Origin: JANNYA01 sp031422315
GTDB taxonomy: Bacteria; Pseudomonadota; Gammaproteobacteria; Xanthomonadales; SZUA-5
Assembly (NCBI GenBank): GCA_031422315.1
Contig: JANOQN010000066.1
Coordinates: 105,081-169,080, forward strand
Length of the DNA stretch: 64,000 bases
Direction: 5' to 3'
Position 1 is the first letter of the stretch, and each line of letters begins with the position of its first letter. The translations under genes were made by a program, and so were the position numbers. The notes under the pieces are model-generated. The model was not told the DNA's origin, made no database searches, and was given only the letters and a program-made list of their open reading frames with translations. This document shows positions 52,703 to 62,894 of the stretch, one piece after another.

Positions 52703-52743
52703 AGCTTTGGCATCTGCACGACATACAAAATAAGGGAATAAGC

Positions 52744-53077
52744 ATGCACTCAAGTTTTAGATGGTGCGCCCTGCTGCTACTCGGCGCGTGTGCCAGCACA
52801 CCAACGCCAGCGCCCACCAAAGTGCTACCCAGTGTTTCTGCTCCAGCGCCTGCGCGCATGGATAGTTTTGTCGACTCGGTGCACGGCGTTGGCAGGCGCG
52901 GCAAAATACGTCGCGCGTCTGCAAGCGGCTAATAGCGGCAATCGCCCGGTGCTATGGGCCAACCAAGCCGGTGGCCACAGCGATTTTTTCGATGACCCCA
53001 GCACCGCTGCGGGGTGGATGGCATTTGTGTTGTGGCAAACAGGGCACCCTGATTTTCAGCCGAAGCCAAGCAAATAG
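52744..53077 (+). pseudogene. Relic of a lipoprotein prolyl oligopeptidase (both ends kept, middle lost)
   Basis: ATG 52744 begins a lipoprotein signal (CALLLLGACAST, lipobox LGAC) and reads on to FVDSVHGV, the motif that precedes DPYRWLE in prolyl oligopeptidases (S9). It then jumps, in another frame, to YVARLQAANSGNRPVL, GGHSDFFDDP and WMAFVLWQTGHPD, the C-terminal part of the same family. About 600 codons including the catalytic Ser are missing and the frame is broken. Confidence 0.6.
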
Positions 53078-53290
53078 TTGATGACATGCTCGGGCACCCG
53101 GCAGGATCCGGGCGGGCGCTACTAATCGTATTTCTAAATCAAGGCGAAAACAAAAGCCGGTGATATGAGGATCACTTTGTCTGACTTCCAAACGACTTAC
53201 CTGACGCGCTCATGCGCTTTTGGCCGTCATCGTCAGCGCGCATCCATGGCCTGGATATGTCAGGACTAATTTGCAGATGCGCACGCCCAG

Positions 53291-53428
53291 CTACTCAAAG
53301 CCATTAGCAAAGATAATTTCGCTCTGTTCTGAGCGGTAAATCAACGCAGAGCTTACGGGGTTTCGCTTGGAATCATGCGCTGAGCTTGATGGTCTAGTCC
53401 ACGAAATTCCTAGCAAAAGCAGGCCACA
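53291..53428 (-). pseudogene. Orphan GFE tail A
   Basis: A 45-codon open frame with no start, ending YRSEQSEIIFANGFE and a TAG. The tail matches the C-termini of the secreted proteins in the window. The body of the gene is gone. Confidence 0.55.
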
Positions 53429-53469
53429 TCAGAAAACGGCTTTGCTACGCCGGTCGCTATGCTGGCAAA

Positions 53470-53607
53470 TCAAAACAAAGTTCCTCCTAAGCCCCAAAGC
53501 CCATCAAAACCATCCTTAAACAGCGCATCCGACATTGCCTGGCTGGCGATCACCCAAAAACCGCCGGTGAGCGCACACCTGCTTGTCCCATGCCTTGGCG
53601 GCAAGCC
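53470..53607 (-). pseudogene. Orphan GFE-like tail B
   Basis: A start-less frame reading GFWVIASQAMSDALFKDGFD and continuing 12 residues to a stop. LFKDGFD resembles the IFKDGFE tail of the 60486 gene. It looks like a second decayed gene end. The remainder of 53078-54011 shows no gene that I can support. Confidence 0.4.
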
Positions 53608-53769
53608 CTAGTCGAGTGCAATTTCAAACACCACATTTGACGTGGCCCCCTCTGATCGAATCTTACGTGGTGTATAGGGAGCATCTTGCTCACTAAACCT
53701 GTGTTTGAAATCATGTTTGTTTCCTAATTGATAATCGTTGTGGATTGGTAGACTAGACACATTCAACTT

Positions 53770-53785
53770 GTTTGCCTTGGCAAAC
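53770..53785. repeat. Short palindrome shared with RAYT relic 7
   Basis: GTTTGCCTTGGCAAAC, preceded by CAACTT and followed by GAGA. The same 16-mer with GAGA after it forms part of the 33-bp in-frame insert at 17046-17078. Confidence 0.55.
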
Positions 53786-54011
53786 GAGACAATCAACTGC
53801 AATTTCTGCTGTTTCGGGGCCACGCAATTGTTGGAGCGTTTTCAAGTTGTTTTCTAGGTGGCGCTATGCAGCAGGCTACATCCCTCGCAGCCTGTTCCGG
53901 CGACCGCTTACAGTCTTCCGAGCTTTTTGCAACGTGAGCGCGTCAGCGAACAGTGGCGCTTCACGCATTCATGGCAGGCTTGCCTTCACAAATTCCTAGT
54001 GGAGATTACCC

Positions 54012-54986
54012 ATGCGTATCGTGAGTTGGACTTTAGCGGCACTGTTTGCCGTTGGCTGCATCATCAGTGCGCCGGTAGACGCGCAAAAAGCGGACGCAAA
54101 GGCCTACGCGCCGGAAGACTTGCGCGCACTAAATATCAATGAGCAGGCGCGCGTGCTTAACAAGCAATATTTCGACATGAGTAATGGCTTGACACTGCCG
54201 GAAGACCAGCTGGAGTTCTATATCGATCAAATTCGCTCGTCAAATTGGTCGTTTAGCGAAATCAGCGATGAGATGGCGGAATCGCTACGCATACGCAGCG
54301 GGCCGGGCGAGGGTTTGCCCTCCACCACGCCGGGCTGGGATAACGATTACCCACTGCTTGGTGGATCCATCGAATGTGCCAGTGTCAAAGGCCGCTACGC
54401 GGAGTGCGCTACGGGGTTTCGCTTCGCTCCGCGCATGAGCCAGCAGCTGAGCCGCGCGCCCTGCGTTGAAGGCGCAAATTGGGGTCATCGCCCTGGCATG
54501 GTGTGGGTTGAGGGAGGTTGCCGCGCGCGATTTGTGCAGGGCAGTGCGCCTGTCGTAGTTGCCGGACGCGGGGTAACCTGCGAAAGCGCGCGCAATGGCT
54601 ACCGCGAATGCCGCGTGCCGTTCACCGGCCAAGCCAGCCTTACCCGGCAACTTTCGGGCTCAGCTTGCTTTGAAGGTCAAACCTGGGGCCAACGCCCGGG
54701 CGTAGTGTGGGTGGATCGAGGCTGCCGTGGCGTCTTCAATGAAGGTTATCGCTCCAGCGCCGGCTTTTTTCGTCCAGACGCTTTTGACGACATTACCCAA
54801 GAATGCACCAGCATTCGCAGCTCTTATGTGCTTTGCAGCTGGGATGATCGCTACGGCCGACCATTTTTAATCGAGCAGTACTCCATTGCACCTTGCATCG
54901 AAGGCCGCACCTGGGGCCACAGCCCGCGCCGCGGTTTGTGGGTTGATGCTGGCTGTCGCGCTCGTTTCGGCGCAGCTTCGCGTTAA
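54012..54986 (+). CDS. Exported DUF3011 protein, three repeats
   Basis: 324 residues, signal peptide (WTLAALFAVGCIISAPVDA-Q). A helical segment is followed by three DUF3011-like units, each with four Cys in a pattern C-x-S...Y-x-x-C...C-x-E-G-x-x-W-G...W-V-x-x-G-C-R-A-x-F. These are at about residues 117-170, 190-240 and 265-320. The Cys pairs probably form disulphides in the periplasm. GGAG lies seven bases upstream of the ATG. The family is common in Xanthomonadales-like bacteria; function unknown. Confidence 0.85.
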   Translation: MRIVSWTLAALFAVGCIISAPVDAQKADAKAYAPEDLRALNINEQARVLNKQYFDMSNGLTLPEDQLEFYIDQIRSSNWSFSEISDEMAESLRIRSGPGEGLPSTTPGWDNDYPLLGGSIECASVKGRYAECATGFRFAPRMSQQLSRAPCVEGANWGHRPGMVWVEGGCRARFVQGSAPVVVAGRGVTCESARNGYRECRVPFTGQASLTRQLSGSACFEGQTWGQRPGVVWVDRGCRGVFNEGYRSSAGFFRPDAFDDITQECTSIRSSYVLCSWDDRYGRPFLIEQYSIAPCIEGRTWGHSPRRGLWVDAGCRARFGAASR

Positions 54987-55251
54987 GCGCAAAGCGCTAT
55001 TAGCGTTTGCAAAACGGCCCTGCGGGGCCAGCCCAGCCAGAACCGCGTGGTGTTGCAGGAATTAGGGATTTTTAAGGATGGGATTGAGTAAAGCCGCCAA
55101 ACCGCCAGCTGTAAGCCGAACTCACCTATTTAATAAGCGTATGGAGCAAAACATCATGCAAGTACGTAGAAATAAATATGTATTACATGTGGCCCCTGAG
55201 TCACGGGAATTGCGTGTCTATAGGCTGACCTCTCCCGCATAAGGAATTCCC

Positions 55252-56802
55252 ATGGTTTGGCTCGCCTCATTCAAACTTATTCTTCGCTTCCTTGTCGTAG
55301 CCATGCTGTGCGTCGCAAGCGCCAAAGCCGCGATCTACCCAGTGACCACTCCCGCAGATAGCGGCGCCGGCAGCTTGCGTCATGCGATTACGGATGCGAA
55401 CGCGACGCCGGCGGTCGCCGATGAGATTCACTTTGCCATTCCAGGCGTGGGCCCGCACGTGATCAATGTGCTAACGCCGCTACCGTTCGTGACCAGTACC
55501 GTGACGATTGATGGTTTTACCCAAGCCGGCGCTTCAGCCAATACCTTGAGCCCCAGCGAAGGTGGATTGAACACGGTGTTGCAGATTTCCCTGACCGGCC
55601 CCGGAGTTACGAATGCGCTATTGCTGAACTCAGCGAACGGGGTGGTCATGACCGTGCAAGGGCTCAATATCTACGGCTGCGGCATTTGTTTGCGCGGCTC
55701 GGATGTCGCCGGAACCTCACAAATTCGAAGTTTTGGCAACTTTATCTGCACCAATATCACTGGAGATGCGGTGGCAAATACCCTGGCCACCACTACAGGC
55801 ATTCGCGGAGCCACACCGATGGTGATCGGCGGTGAGTTACCGTGGCAACGCAATCTGATCAGCGGCTGCACAGGCACTGCAGTGTTGATTGCTGCGAATG
55901 CCGACATCCGCGGCAACCTCATTGGCACGGATCGCACCGGGACACAAGCACTTGGCAATGGTTCCAATAACAATTGGGCGGGGCTTTATATCACCAATGT
56001 GCTGGCCACCATCACCATCGGTGGCACCAGCTCAAACGCGCGCAATCTCCTGTCTGGCAATAGCCGATCGGGTATCGGCGTCAATCGAACCACGGGTGCA
56101 GGTGCCTATGCTGGCATCCGGATTTTTGGCAACTACATCGGCACAGATTGGCGTGGGCAGGCGCCGGTTCCCAATGGCTACATCACTGTGCCACAAGCGG
56201 GCTTTGGCGGTGGCATTCGAATCAGTGGGGGCGGCATCACGGACACCACGCCATTGATTATCGGTGGCTTCTTGCCAGGCGAAGGCAATCTAATTGCTTT
56301 TAACAATGGGTCCGGCATCTCCACTGGCGATGTTAGCCCCGGCATCAGCCCCGGCGCAGCCTTTGAAAGCCGTGGCAACGCGATTCACAGTAACAGCTTT
56401 GGCGGCGCAACCAACGTGGATTTGGGCGGTTTTGGGCGCACCGTAAATGATGCGGGTGATGGCGACACCGGCACCAACGACGGGCAAAATTATCCGGAAA
56501 TATTGAGCGCCACCGAACAGGGCGGCATTGCCACCGTGCGCTATCGCGTAGATACGCTTGTGAGCAACGCGAGCTATCCACTGCGCATTGATTTTTATCG
56601 TGCATTGAATAATGGCAGCAGCGGCCGATTGCTGGCCCAAGACAGCTATCCCGCTGCGCAGGCGAGCCAGATTCGCGAGTTTAGTTTCGCTTTGCCGCTC
56701 AACGAGGCTGCCATGCCGATCACTGCGATTTCCAGCAATGCAGGTCGCAGTAGCGAATTAGCCCCGGTGCTAGACGTGCTGTTTGACAATGGATTCGAGT
56801 GA
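55252..56802 (+). CDS. Secreted right-handed beta-helix protein with GFE tail
   Basis: 516 residues with a signal peptide (LRFLVVAMLCVASAKA-A). PADSGAGSLRHAITDAN and HFAIPGVGPHVINV follow, an N-terminal motif shared with the genes at 48377, 60486 and 63106. The body is parallel beta-helix turns (NADIRGNLIGTDRTGTQ, IRIFGNYIGTDWRGQ). A Calx-beta-like or Ig-like C-terminal segment (IATVRYRVDTLVSNASYPL) precedes the tail VLFDNGFE. AAGGAATTCC lies before the ATG. Function unknown. Confidence 0.85.
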   Translation: MVWLASFKLILRFLVVAMLCVASAKAAIYPVTTPADSGAGSLRHAITDANATPAVADEIHFAIPGVGPHVINVLTPLPFVTSTVTIDGFTQAGASANTLSPSEGGLNTVLQISLTGPGVTNALLLNSANGVVMTVQGLNIYGCGICLRGSDVAGTSQIRSFGNFICTNITGDAVANTLATTTGIRGATPMVIGGELPWQRNLISGCTGTAVLIAANADIRGNLIGTDRTGTQALGNGSNNNWAGLYITNVLATITIGGTSSNARNLLSGNSRSGIGVNRTTGAGAYAGIRIFGNYIGTDWRGQAPVPNGYITVPQAGFGGGIRISGGGITDTTPLIIGGFLPGEGNLIAFNNGSGISTGDVSPGISPGAAFESRGNAIHSNSFGGATNVDLGGFGRTVNDAGDGDTGTNDGQNYPEILSATEQGGIATVRYRVDTLVSNASYPLRIDFYRALNNGSSGRLLAQDSYPAAQASQIREFSFALPLNEAAMPITAISSNAGRSSELAPVLDVLFDNGFE

Positions 56803-57215
56803 GCTGGCCTTTAAACTTTGCTCTTTCTCGGAGCGGGTAGACTCAACCTTAATGTGGGCCTATTACCCTGCGGCGCTAACTCAAAATGCCTGCTGCGCTT
56901 AAGCTGGCATTGCACCCAAGCTTCGACGGCCCAGCCATATTTCGTGCAGGACTCGCGGACATCTGCCGAGCCAAAGTGTTATGAATCTGCTGAAGTGTGC
57001 TACTCGGCAGACCCGAGAAGTTAGCGCTAGCGCCCAGCGTTAGTCGGCGCCAGCCCCAAATTGCTAGCGGAACTAATTTAAGCGCCAAGATCGCCAATTT
57101 GACTGCCATGGGTTTCCAAAGTCCCTTATTCGCACTTTACGACTTTACGAAAAAGCTGTGGTTTTGGGGGCCACTGATTTGGAAATCAAAAAGGCCAGGC
57201 TTGTCTGACAATTGA
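56803..57215. other. Intergenic, no gene found
   Basis: 413 bp between convergent genes. I see no coding frame with support, no clear terminator and no known repeat. Confidence 0.5.
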
Positions 57216-59210
57216 TTATTTGATGTTTTCGCGGTCTATCGTTAGCGCTTCACTACGCACCACCCGGCCTAATTCGCGCATGCCTTTGCCCTCAATAAGT
57301 ACGCTCTGATGCTTGCCGCGTATAGCTTCAAATTCGCCCGCAATAGCAGCGTATCCGCCCGGATGTGGATAACGCACTCTCACCATGAAATCCCAATCTG
57401 CCTTTGTATCGGATGGTGAGCGCGCGAGGAGCTCAAAATCCGCGATCAGGCCGCGCTGCTTGGCAATGGCATCCATCGCAAACCAGTTGCGTCGAATAAA
57501 CTCCGCGAGCGCTTTTTGTTGGCCTAGCTCGGCTTTCAGATAGGTTAGCTCCTCCGAACGCTGCGCATGGGTTTCTACCAAGCGCGATGATTCCCAGGGC
57601 GCGTACAAAATCGGATGGTTGTTCAGCGTCGCCAGGCGAGGCCCAAACAAACTTGCGCGTTGCCTGCGAACCCCCATCTGCCAAATTGCATCTTGCTGGA
57701 TGATATCTGTGAGCTGTCGATAAAGCAGCGCACGTTTCGGGCCAGATGCGCTGCGCTGAGCTTGATCGTGCAAGCGATCAAATTCAGGATTGAGATAGCA
57801 GGTCAAATTATCTGCGCCAATGCGTTCACTGCGCAACACGCCCAAGATATAGCCTGGTGTTGGAATAGTGGCTTGCCAAGCGGCACCCCAAAAAGGCGCC
57901 TGACAGTCTTTTGCGTGCTGAATATTGTTGGCATAACTGTCCAAAACAGAATTCATGCGAATCCCCAGCGCCGCAAGCTGAGCGCGCCGGGCTTCGCGAT
58001 AGGGTTCAACAACTGCCAACGGCTCGCTGGTGTAGTTCAGCAGCAGCGCTTTACCGTTCGGCCAACGCCGCCAACCATCTGCCCCACGCATGAAGCCATG
58101 TTGGTCTAGATTGGTATTGGCTGACTGCGGATCAAAAGCAAATGCTGCGGTTGCCGGCTCTTGCTGTTCAGGAAACTCGATCGGCACGATACGGGTGTTG
58201 ACCTCGCCCATGCCTGCGCGAATCTGGGTGATTTCATTAGCCACCGAATAGCTTTGTAAAATCGCGCGCCGTAGCGCAATCTGAGCGGGGGAATTTCCTC
58301 CAAAGCCCTGTGCTGAGGGCGAGAGATAGTAGTAGATAATTTCTGGCTCAGGAGTAAGGCTCAAACGCGCACCTACTTGACTCAGCTCTATGCCCAACAT
58401 GCCGCTTGGCAAATAGCCGCGCTCCAACGCGCCGAGCTGGTCAATGAAATCTAATTCGCCGCGCAGGAAGCTCTGAAACTGCGCAGTTTTGTCAGCGAGT
58501 ACTTGAAAGTGCATCACGCGAATCGGTGCGCCTAGCGCGTCCTCAGGCTCTACTTGCTCTACTGCGCTGCGCTGCAATGTGAGCGATTTTTCGGCGATTT
58601 GCGCAGCGACATGAAAACGATGGCTGCCATAAAACTCGGCGCGCGCTATGCCTTCGGGGGCAACAATTGCGGCTATGGGCATGGCCAGCATGTAAGGAAA
58701 ATCATAGTTTGCAGCGTTCAAATGAAAGCGAAGTTTGCGCTCGCCGCGCAGCTGCACGGATTTGATTGTGCCGCGCAGCAAACTGCATTCAGGCAGCTTT
58801 TCATCGCATTCGCGCAACACGCAATCAAAGCTATATTTAACATCTAGCGCGCGAACGGCACGCGCCGCAAGCACACTGCCTTTTGCGGGCATAAACTTAG
58901 CCTGTGCAATCTCCACATCAAAAGCTAAGCCTGCGTCAATCGCTTTGGGCATCGCGGCTGCTAGCTGTATTTGCAAGCGCACGCTCGAGCGATCCGTGTC
59001 ATAGCTCAACAGGCGCTGATAAATTAGCTCGTGCACGCGCTTGCCGTCCACTGAGTCAATTTTAAGCGGATCAATGCTCACACTGGCTTGGCTTAACGCC
59101 AAACGCATCTGCGTCTTAACGTCGAAACTCTCCTGTGCTTTATTCTTAGCTGGAACAGTAGCTGCGAGAGCAAGTAACACAGTACCCAAAAATAGCTTGA
59201 TGGCGTTCAT
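57216..59210 (-). CDS. Extracytoplasmic solute-binding protein (SBP_bac_5-like) with extra C-terminal domain
   Basis: 664 residues. A signal peptide (LFLGTVLLALAATVPA-K) is followed by a peptide/oligopeptide-type binding protein fold (VHELIYQRLLSYD, VKYSFDCVLRE, ADKTAQFQSFLRGELDFID, LRRAILQSYS, NPEFDRLHDQAQRSA). Residues from about 565 (LAEFIRRNWFAMDAIAKQRG, LIADFELLARS, DFMVRVRYPHPGGYAAI, FEAIRG) form a separate alpha/beta-barrel-like domain unusual for such proteins. No permease or ATPase genes are nearby, so it may sense or deliver ligand for another system. Divergent from the LysR gene at 59340. Confidence 0.75.
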   Translation of the reverse strand: MNAIKLFLGTVLLALAATVPAKNKAQESFDVKTQMRLALSQASVSIDPLKIDSVDGKRVHELIYQRLLSYDTDRSSVRLQIQLAAAMPKAIDAGLAFDVEIAQAKFMPAKGSVLAARAVRALDVKYSFDCVLRECDEKLPECSLLRGTIKSVQLRGERKLRFHLNAANYDFPYMLAMPIAAIVAPEGIARAEFYGSHRFHVAAQIAEKSLTLQRSAVEQVEPEDALGAPIRVMHFQVLADKTAQFQSFLRGELDFIDQLGALERGYLPSGMLGIELSQVGARLSLTPEPEIIYYYLSPSAQGFGGNSPAQIALRRAILQSYSVANEITQIRAGMGEVNTRIVPIEFPEQQEPATAAFAFDPQSANTNLDQHGFMRGADGWRRWPNGKALLLNYTSEPLAVVEPYREARRAQLAALGIRMNSVLDSYANNIQHAKDCQAPFWGAAWQATIPTPGYILGVLRSERIGADNLTCYLNPEFDRLHDQAQRSASGPKRALLYRQLTDIIQQDAIWQMGVRRQRASLFGPRLATLNNHPILYAPWESSRLVETHAQRSEELTYLKAELGQQKALAEFIRRNWFAMDAIAKQRGLIADFELLARSPSDTKADWDFMVRVRYPHPGGYAAIAGEFEAIRGKHQSVLIEGKGMRELGRVVRSEALTIDRENIK

Positions 59211-59277
59211 GAAATTGAACCTTGAACTTATTGGGTTTTAGTTTATAAATCTTTGATTTGCATGAGTGATAATACGG

Positions 59278-59293
59278 TTTGCATAAATGCAAA
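59278..59293. promoter_or_regulatory. Probable LysR operator
   Basis: TTTGCATAAATGCAAA, a perfect 7-bp inverted repeat with a 2-bp centre, in the 129-bp gap between divergent genes. A half-site TTTGCAT lies at 59257-59263, 14 bases from the next. Position and symmetry suit binding by the LysR at 59340. Confidence 0.55.
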
Positions 59294-59339
59294 TTGCGAT
59301 TTTGCTTTTATGCCACACAGTGCGCGCCCAGAGTAAGCA

Positions 59340-60215
59340 ATGCTGAATTCCGAAGAACTACTTTTGATTCATACCATCAGCTTGCACCAGCGATTGGATG
59401 CAGCGGCTCGTGCGCTCGGCACAAGTCATTCAACGCTTTTTCGTAAATTGCTGGCGCTCGAAAACCGACTTGGCGGCGAGCTATTCGTGAAAGCCAAGGG
59501 CGAATATCGCGCAACCACACTGGCGCAGATTTGCACGCAAAGTGCAAAGGCCTGGCTGCAACATCAGCAAGCACTTTTGCAAGCATTGAAGCAGCATAAA
59601 CTGGGTGAACAAGAACGCTTACGAATTACCACCACGGAAGACGTCGCTATGTTTTGGCTGCCGCTTTGCTTGGATAGCCTAAAGCAAACACATGCAGATT
59701 TAAACGTTGATGTTTGGATTGATGAGCGCGAATGGGATTTGGCAAGCGCGAACGCTGAAGTTGCGATACGCCCAACTCGGCGACCGCCTGAAGGCTGGGT
59801 TGGACTAGATTTAGGCACAATCGAAATGGGCGTTTACGGCAATGCCAGTGTCGCCGAACGCTGGCGTGCGCTGAGCCAACGCGAAAGTTTGCCGTGGGTT
59901 ACTCGCCACCCAGAAAGCGGGCCTAAAGCTGATCGCGAATGGATCACTGCCAACGTGCCGGAACAATCGCAATGCACGCGATGGAATCGCGCAAGCGGAT
60001 TTATTGAAGCTGCGCGTGTTGGTTTAGGAGCGGCGCTTCTGCCATGCTTTGTAGGAGATGGAATGCGCTTGCAGCGGCTGCAGAATATACGTTTGGGCAT
60101 AGAGCCAGCTAAGCTCTGGCTGCTCACACATCCAGATCGACGGCGCGATGCACGCATAAAGGCATTTTTTGCTGCCGCAAGAGCGGTGGGAAAATTACAA
60201 AACCTGTCTATTTGA
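59340..60215 (+). CDS. LysR-family transcriptional regulator
   Basis: 291 residues from ATG 59340. The winged helix (HTISLHQRLDAAARALGTSHSTLFRKLLALENRLGGELF, shown as QRLDAAARALGTSHSTLFRK) is followed by an effector-binding domain (RLRITTTEDVAMFWLPLCLDS, VGLGAALLPCFVGDG). The recognition helix region is typical. Divergent from the solute-binding protein, which it probably controls through the inverted repeat at 59278-59293. Confidence 0.88.
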   Translation: MLNSEELLLIHTISLHQRLDAAARALGTSHSTLFRKLLALENRLGGELFVKAKGEYRATTLAQICTQSAKAWLQHQQALLQALKQHKLGEQERLRITTTEDVAMFWLPLCLDSLKQTHADLNVDVWIDEREWDLASANAEVAIRPTRRPPEGWVGLDLGTIEMGVYGNASVAERWRALSQRESLPWVTRHPESGPKADREWITANVPEQSQCTRWNRASGFIEAARVGLGAALLPCFVGDGMRLQRLQNIRLGIEPAKLWLLTHPDRRRDARIKAFFAAARAVGKLQNLSI

Positions 60216-60335
60216 GCGCTGATTTAATACCGCAAATTCCGCAGCTTTTGCACGACTTTCGCGCGCGTCTTGCCGCTTTTTTAAGTAATAACATCGCACT
60301 ATGAACCCCATGCATAAGTCATTGATTTAACGTCA

Positions 60336-60395
60336 ATTCGAACGAAGTGAAGCAATCTCGAGGAGACTGCCACTCCGCTTCCCTCCTCGCTGTGA
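60336..60395. repeat. REP-like arm, third copy
   Basis: GAACGAAGTGAAGCAATCTCGAGGAG, given here as GAAGTGAAGCAATCTC, then a GAGG..CCTC pair. Related to the hairpins at 35219-35289 and 38902-38981. It sits in the 270-bp gap between the LysR gene and the beta-helix gene, where I see no gene. Confidence 0.5.
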
Positions 60396-60485
60396 AGAAA
60401 TGGGTACATGGCCCACCTCAAAGCATGCGCTTTTACCTACTATAAGCGCGCATTGACGAGTTGGGTTTATGCCCGGTAACCGTTT

Positions 60486-62894
60486 TCACTCAAAACCATC
60501 CTTAAAAATATTGTCTCCCTGTGTGTAAAGCTCACAGGAAGGCGTCAGTTCGCTGCTGTTACCTTCCTCATCAATGGCGATGGCGGTGATGCCTTTATTG
60601 ATTAACGAGTCGATAAACTGCTCGGAGTTATCAACCAATGCGGTGGATGCCAGTGAGCAATTGCTGGTGCTCGTGGCGCAGGCTAGCGTTAAGCTGGTTT
60701 CGGCTAAAAAGAAGCGCGCTTGTGTAAAGCCACCGCTGCTCGGGAAACAGCCCAAATTCGCGAAGAACTGGATGCGATACGTGCCATTGGCCGATTGCAA
60801 GCGATAGCGAATTTCGCCCTGCACATCGCTGCCGCGCGCGGACAAAATTTCCGGATAATTTTGCTGATCGTTGGCGCCGGTTTGGCCCACATCCAAATCT
60901 ATCGGGTTGACGCCATTGGGTGATAGGTCAATCGCCAAACCTGTATTCCCAAAGAAAGTATTGCGCAGCAGTTCGGCGCGGCGCGCAGGTGAAACCACCG
61001 CTAAAGCATCGCCGTCGTTGTTGTGCAGTGTATTGCGAAACAGAGAGTGACGCTCGCCACCTAGAATCCGCACGGCATTGCTGGCATTGCCCACATCGCT
61101 ACCATCCGGCGCGATACCAATGCGATTGAAGGAAAGCTTGGTTTGTAGAGCCGGTGTCACACCACCTGCGAGCACGACACCATGGCTTTCACTGCCGCCA
61201 ATGTGGTTGGAGCGCAAGTCATCGCCGGTACTGCCCGTCACCTGCACGCCGACGCCACGCGGGCTGCTGCCATTGGTCAACAGGCCCGTTCCGGCGCGGT
61301 TGACCCCGATAAAATTGTTGTAGACCTGGCGCGCGCCACTGGTAGAGGCCTCAAGATTAACACCCGCCTGGCCGCCCATCGGCAGCACATTACGATCAGC
61401 AGAGTCTAAACCGCCAATGCGGCTGCGCGGCGCGTTCTGCACCCTAATCACGCTATCAGCAAAAACCGATCCAAACAGCGGCAAGCCGGTTCCAAACAAA
61501 CTCCCCGTGACATTACCTCGCCCTGGGCCGCTGATTTTCACCGCCTCGCTGCTAAATCCATAGAAGCCCAAGCCAGACAGACTCATTTCGGCATCCACAT
61601 TGCCGGTTTGCAAATGCAGGCCGGTACTGACGGTATTGGCGCCTGTTAAAAACACACAAACTGTTCCATCGAAACTTACAAAGGAATCATTCGGCGAACT
61701 GCCTGATTGTGAATACCCATCAATCGTAACGTCTTGCGTCAACGCGGGCAGGGGAGATTGCAATGCAATACTGCGCGGGCAATTCCCTGGAATATTGAAG
61801 CGGATGGTCTTCGTTTGGGTGTTGCCATTGGCTAATGCAATGATGCTGCGCAAGGATCCGGTTCCGCTATCGGCATCGCTGGTAACCGTCAAGGTGCTGG
61901 AATTATTGACCAAGCTTTCATACGCGCCTAAGTCACCCCGTGTGCCAATCACCCGTTCACTGCCGCTGAAATCTCGATCAACGAATAGCGTAAAGCCCGA
62001 AAAGGCATTGTTGATAAGCTGTGAAGTGGGCTCAATCGGGCGCAATGCAGCATTGATACCTGGATCGCCCGAGCGGTCATTGACTGATTCAGGAGTGAGC
62101 TGCGCGCTGGGATTGATGGTGTTATAAAAGGTATGGCGCACCAGCATCGGTATGCCAAGCAAATTGAAATCGATCAAATTGGCATGCGAGACAGAGTTCT
62201 CAACGAGCACGCTAGCCCAACTTCCCTGCGATGTATCAATTCTCAGCCCAGCTGAGAAGCCAGCAGCCCCTTGGTCGCCGTTGTTGGCAAAGGTGCTGTA
62301 TTGCACCAAGGCGGTTCGATCCGCGACGCCACCGCCAGTCAGCCCGTTGATGATCAGCCCATCAAGTGCGTTTCCTGAGAATATAGAACTGCTGACCCGT
62401 ACGCTGTGCCGCTGCACGGCGATGCGCAAACCTGCACCATTGCTCAGCCCGCCGTATCGATGCACGCGAATAGCGCCCGCCAAGCTCGCTCCGGTCGCAT
62501 TGCTATCGTCGATTTGCACTCGTTCCCAACCGGTGGCGCTGATGCGGTCTAGTTCAAAATCTGCGTTTCCTATTTCAAAGGTAAGTACGGCGGTGTTGGT
62601 ATTCGCAGCTAACGTGCTGCGCGCCGATAAGGAACTGCGAAACACGCAACCCGCATTCCAGCCGCCGCTGAGCACTAAATTCCCGCGTACGTTGAATGTT
62701 CGAGCCGTCAGTCCGGTGAACACCGGCAAAGCCAAGCGTACTTCATCGTCCGCTGCCGAATCCGCAGCAGTTTGTAGTGTGGAATACAGATCGCCAGCCG
62801 AGCTGACGCAATAAGTCGCTGCGTTTAGCGTGCTTGCAAGAGGTGTTAGCGCAAGTGCCAGCAAACTGGCCGCGAGCAGAAATTGAGTGGACAT
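60486..62894 (-). CDS. Large secreted right-handed beta-helix protein with GFE tail
   Basis: 802 residues from ATG 62894, signal peptide (LLAASLLALALTPLASTLNA-A). Two beta-helix regions as in 48377 (VRVSSSIFSGNALDGL, LVQYSTFANNGDQGA, VYNNFIGVNRAGTG). The middle motif SDADSGTGSLRSIIALAN and IRFNIPGNCP is shared with the other members. CALSTS-type Cys pairs lie near the end. The tail is DNIFKDGFE. Likely a surface protein. Confidence 0.85.
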   Translation of the reverse strand: MSTQFLLAASLLALALTPLASTLNAATYCVSSAGDLYSTLQTAADSAADDEVRLALPVFTGLTARTFNVRGNLVLSGGWNAGCVFRSSLSARSTLAANTNTAVLTFEIGNADFELDRISATGWERVQIDDSNATGASLAGAIRVHRYGGLSNGAGLRIAVQRHSVRVSSSIFSGNALDGLIINGLTGGGVADRTALVQYSTFANNGDQGAAGFSAGLRIDTSQGSWASVLVENSVSHANLIDFNLLGIPMLVRHTFYNTINPSAQLTPESVNDRSGDPGINAALRPIEPTSQLINNAFSGFTLFVDRDFSGSERVIGTRGDLGAYESLVNNSSTLTVTSDADSGTGSLRSIIALANGNTQTKTIRFNIPGNCPRSIALQSPLPALTQDVTIDGYSQSGSSPNDSFVSFDGTVCVFLTGANTVSTGLHLQTGNVDAEMSLSGLGFYGFSSEAVKISGPGRGNVTGSLFGTGLPLFGSVFADSVIRVQNAPRSRIGGLDSADRNVLPMGGQAGVNLEASTSGARQVYNNFIGVNRAGTGLLTNGSSPRGVGVQVTGSTGDDLRSNHIGGSESHGVVLAGGVTPALQTKLSFNRIGIAPDGSDVGNASNAVRILGGERHSLFRNTLHNNDGDALAVVSPARRAELLRNTFFGNTGLAIDLSPNGVNPIDLDVGQTGANDQQNYPEILSARGSDVQGEIRYRLQSANGTYRIQFFANLGCFPSSGGFTQARFFLAETSLTLACATSTSNCSLASTALVDNSEQFIDSLINKGITAIAIDEEGNSSELTPSCELYTQGDNIFKDGFE

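Noticed and set aside
53608..53823. 71-codon frame on the minus strand
   Set aside because: Contains the mobile palindrome GTTTGCCTTGGCAAAC and shows no family. Could be real but I cannot support it.
55141..55242. 33-codon frame before the beta-helix gene (MEQNIMQVRRNKYVLHV...)
   Set aside because: No clear ribosome binding site or conserved feature. Possibly a leader peptide, but nothing shows that.
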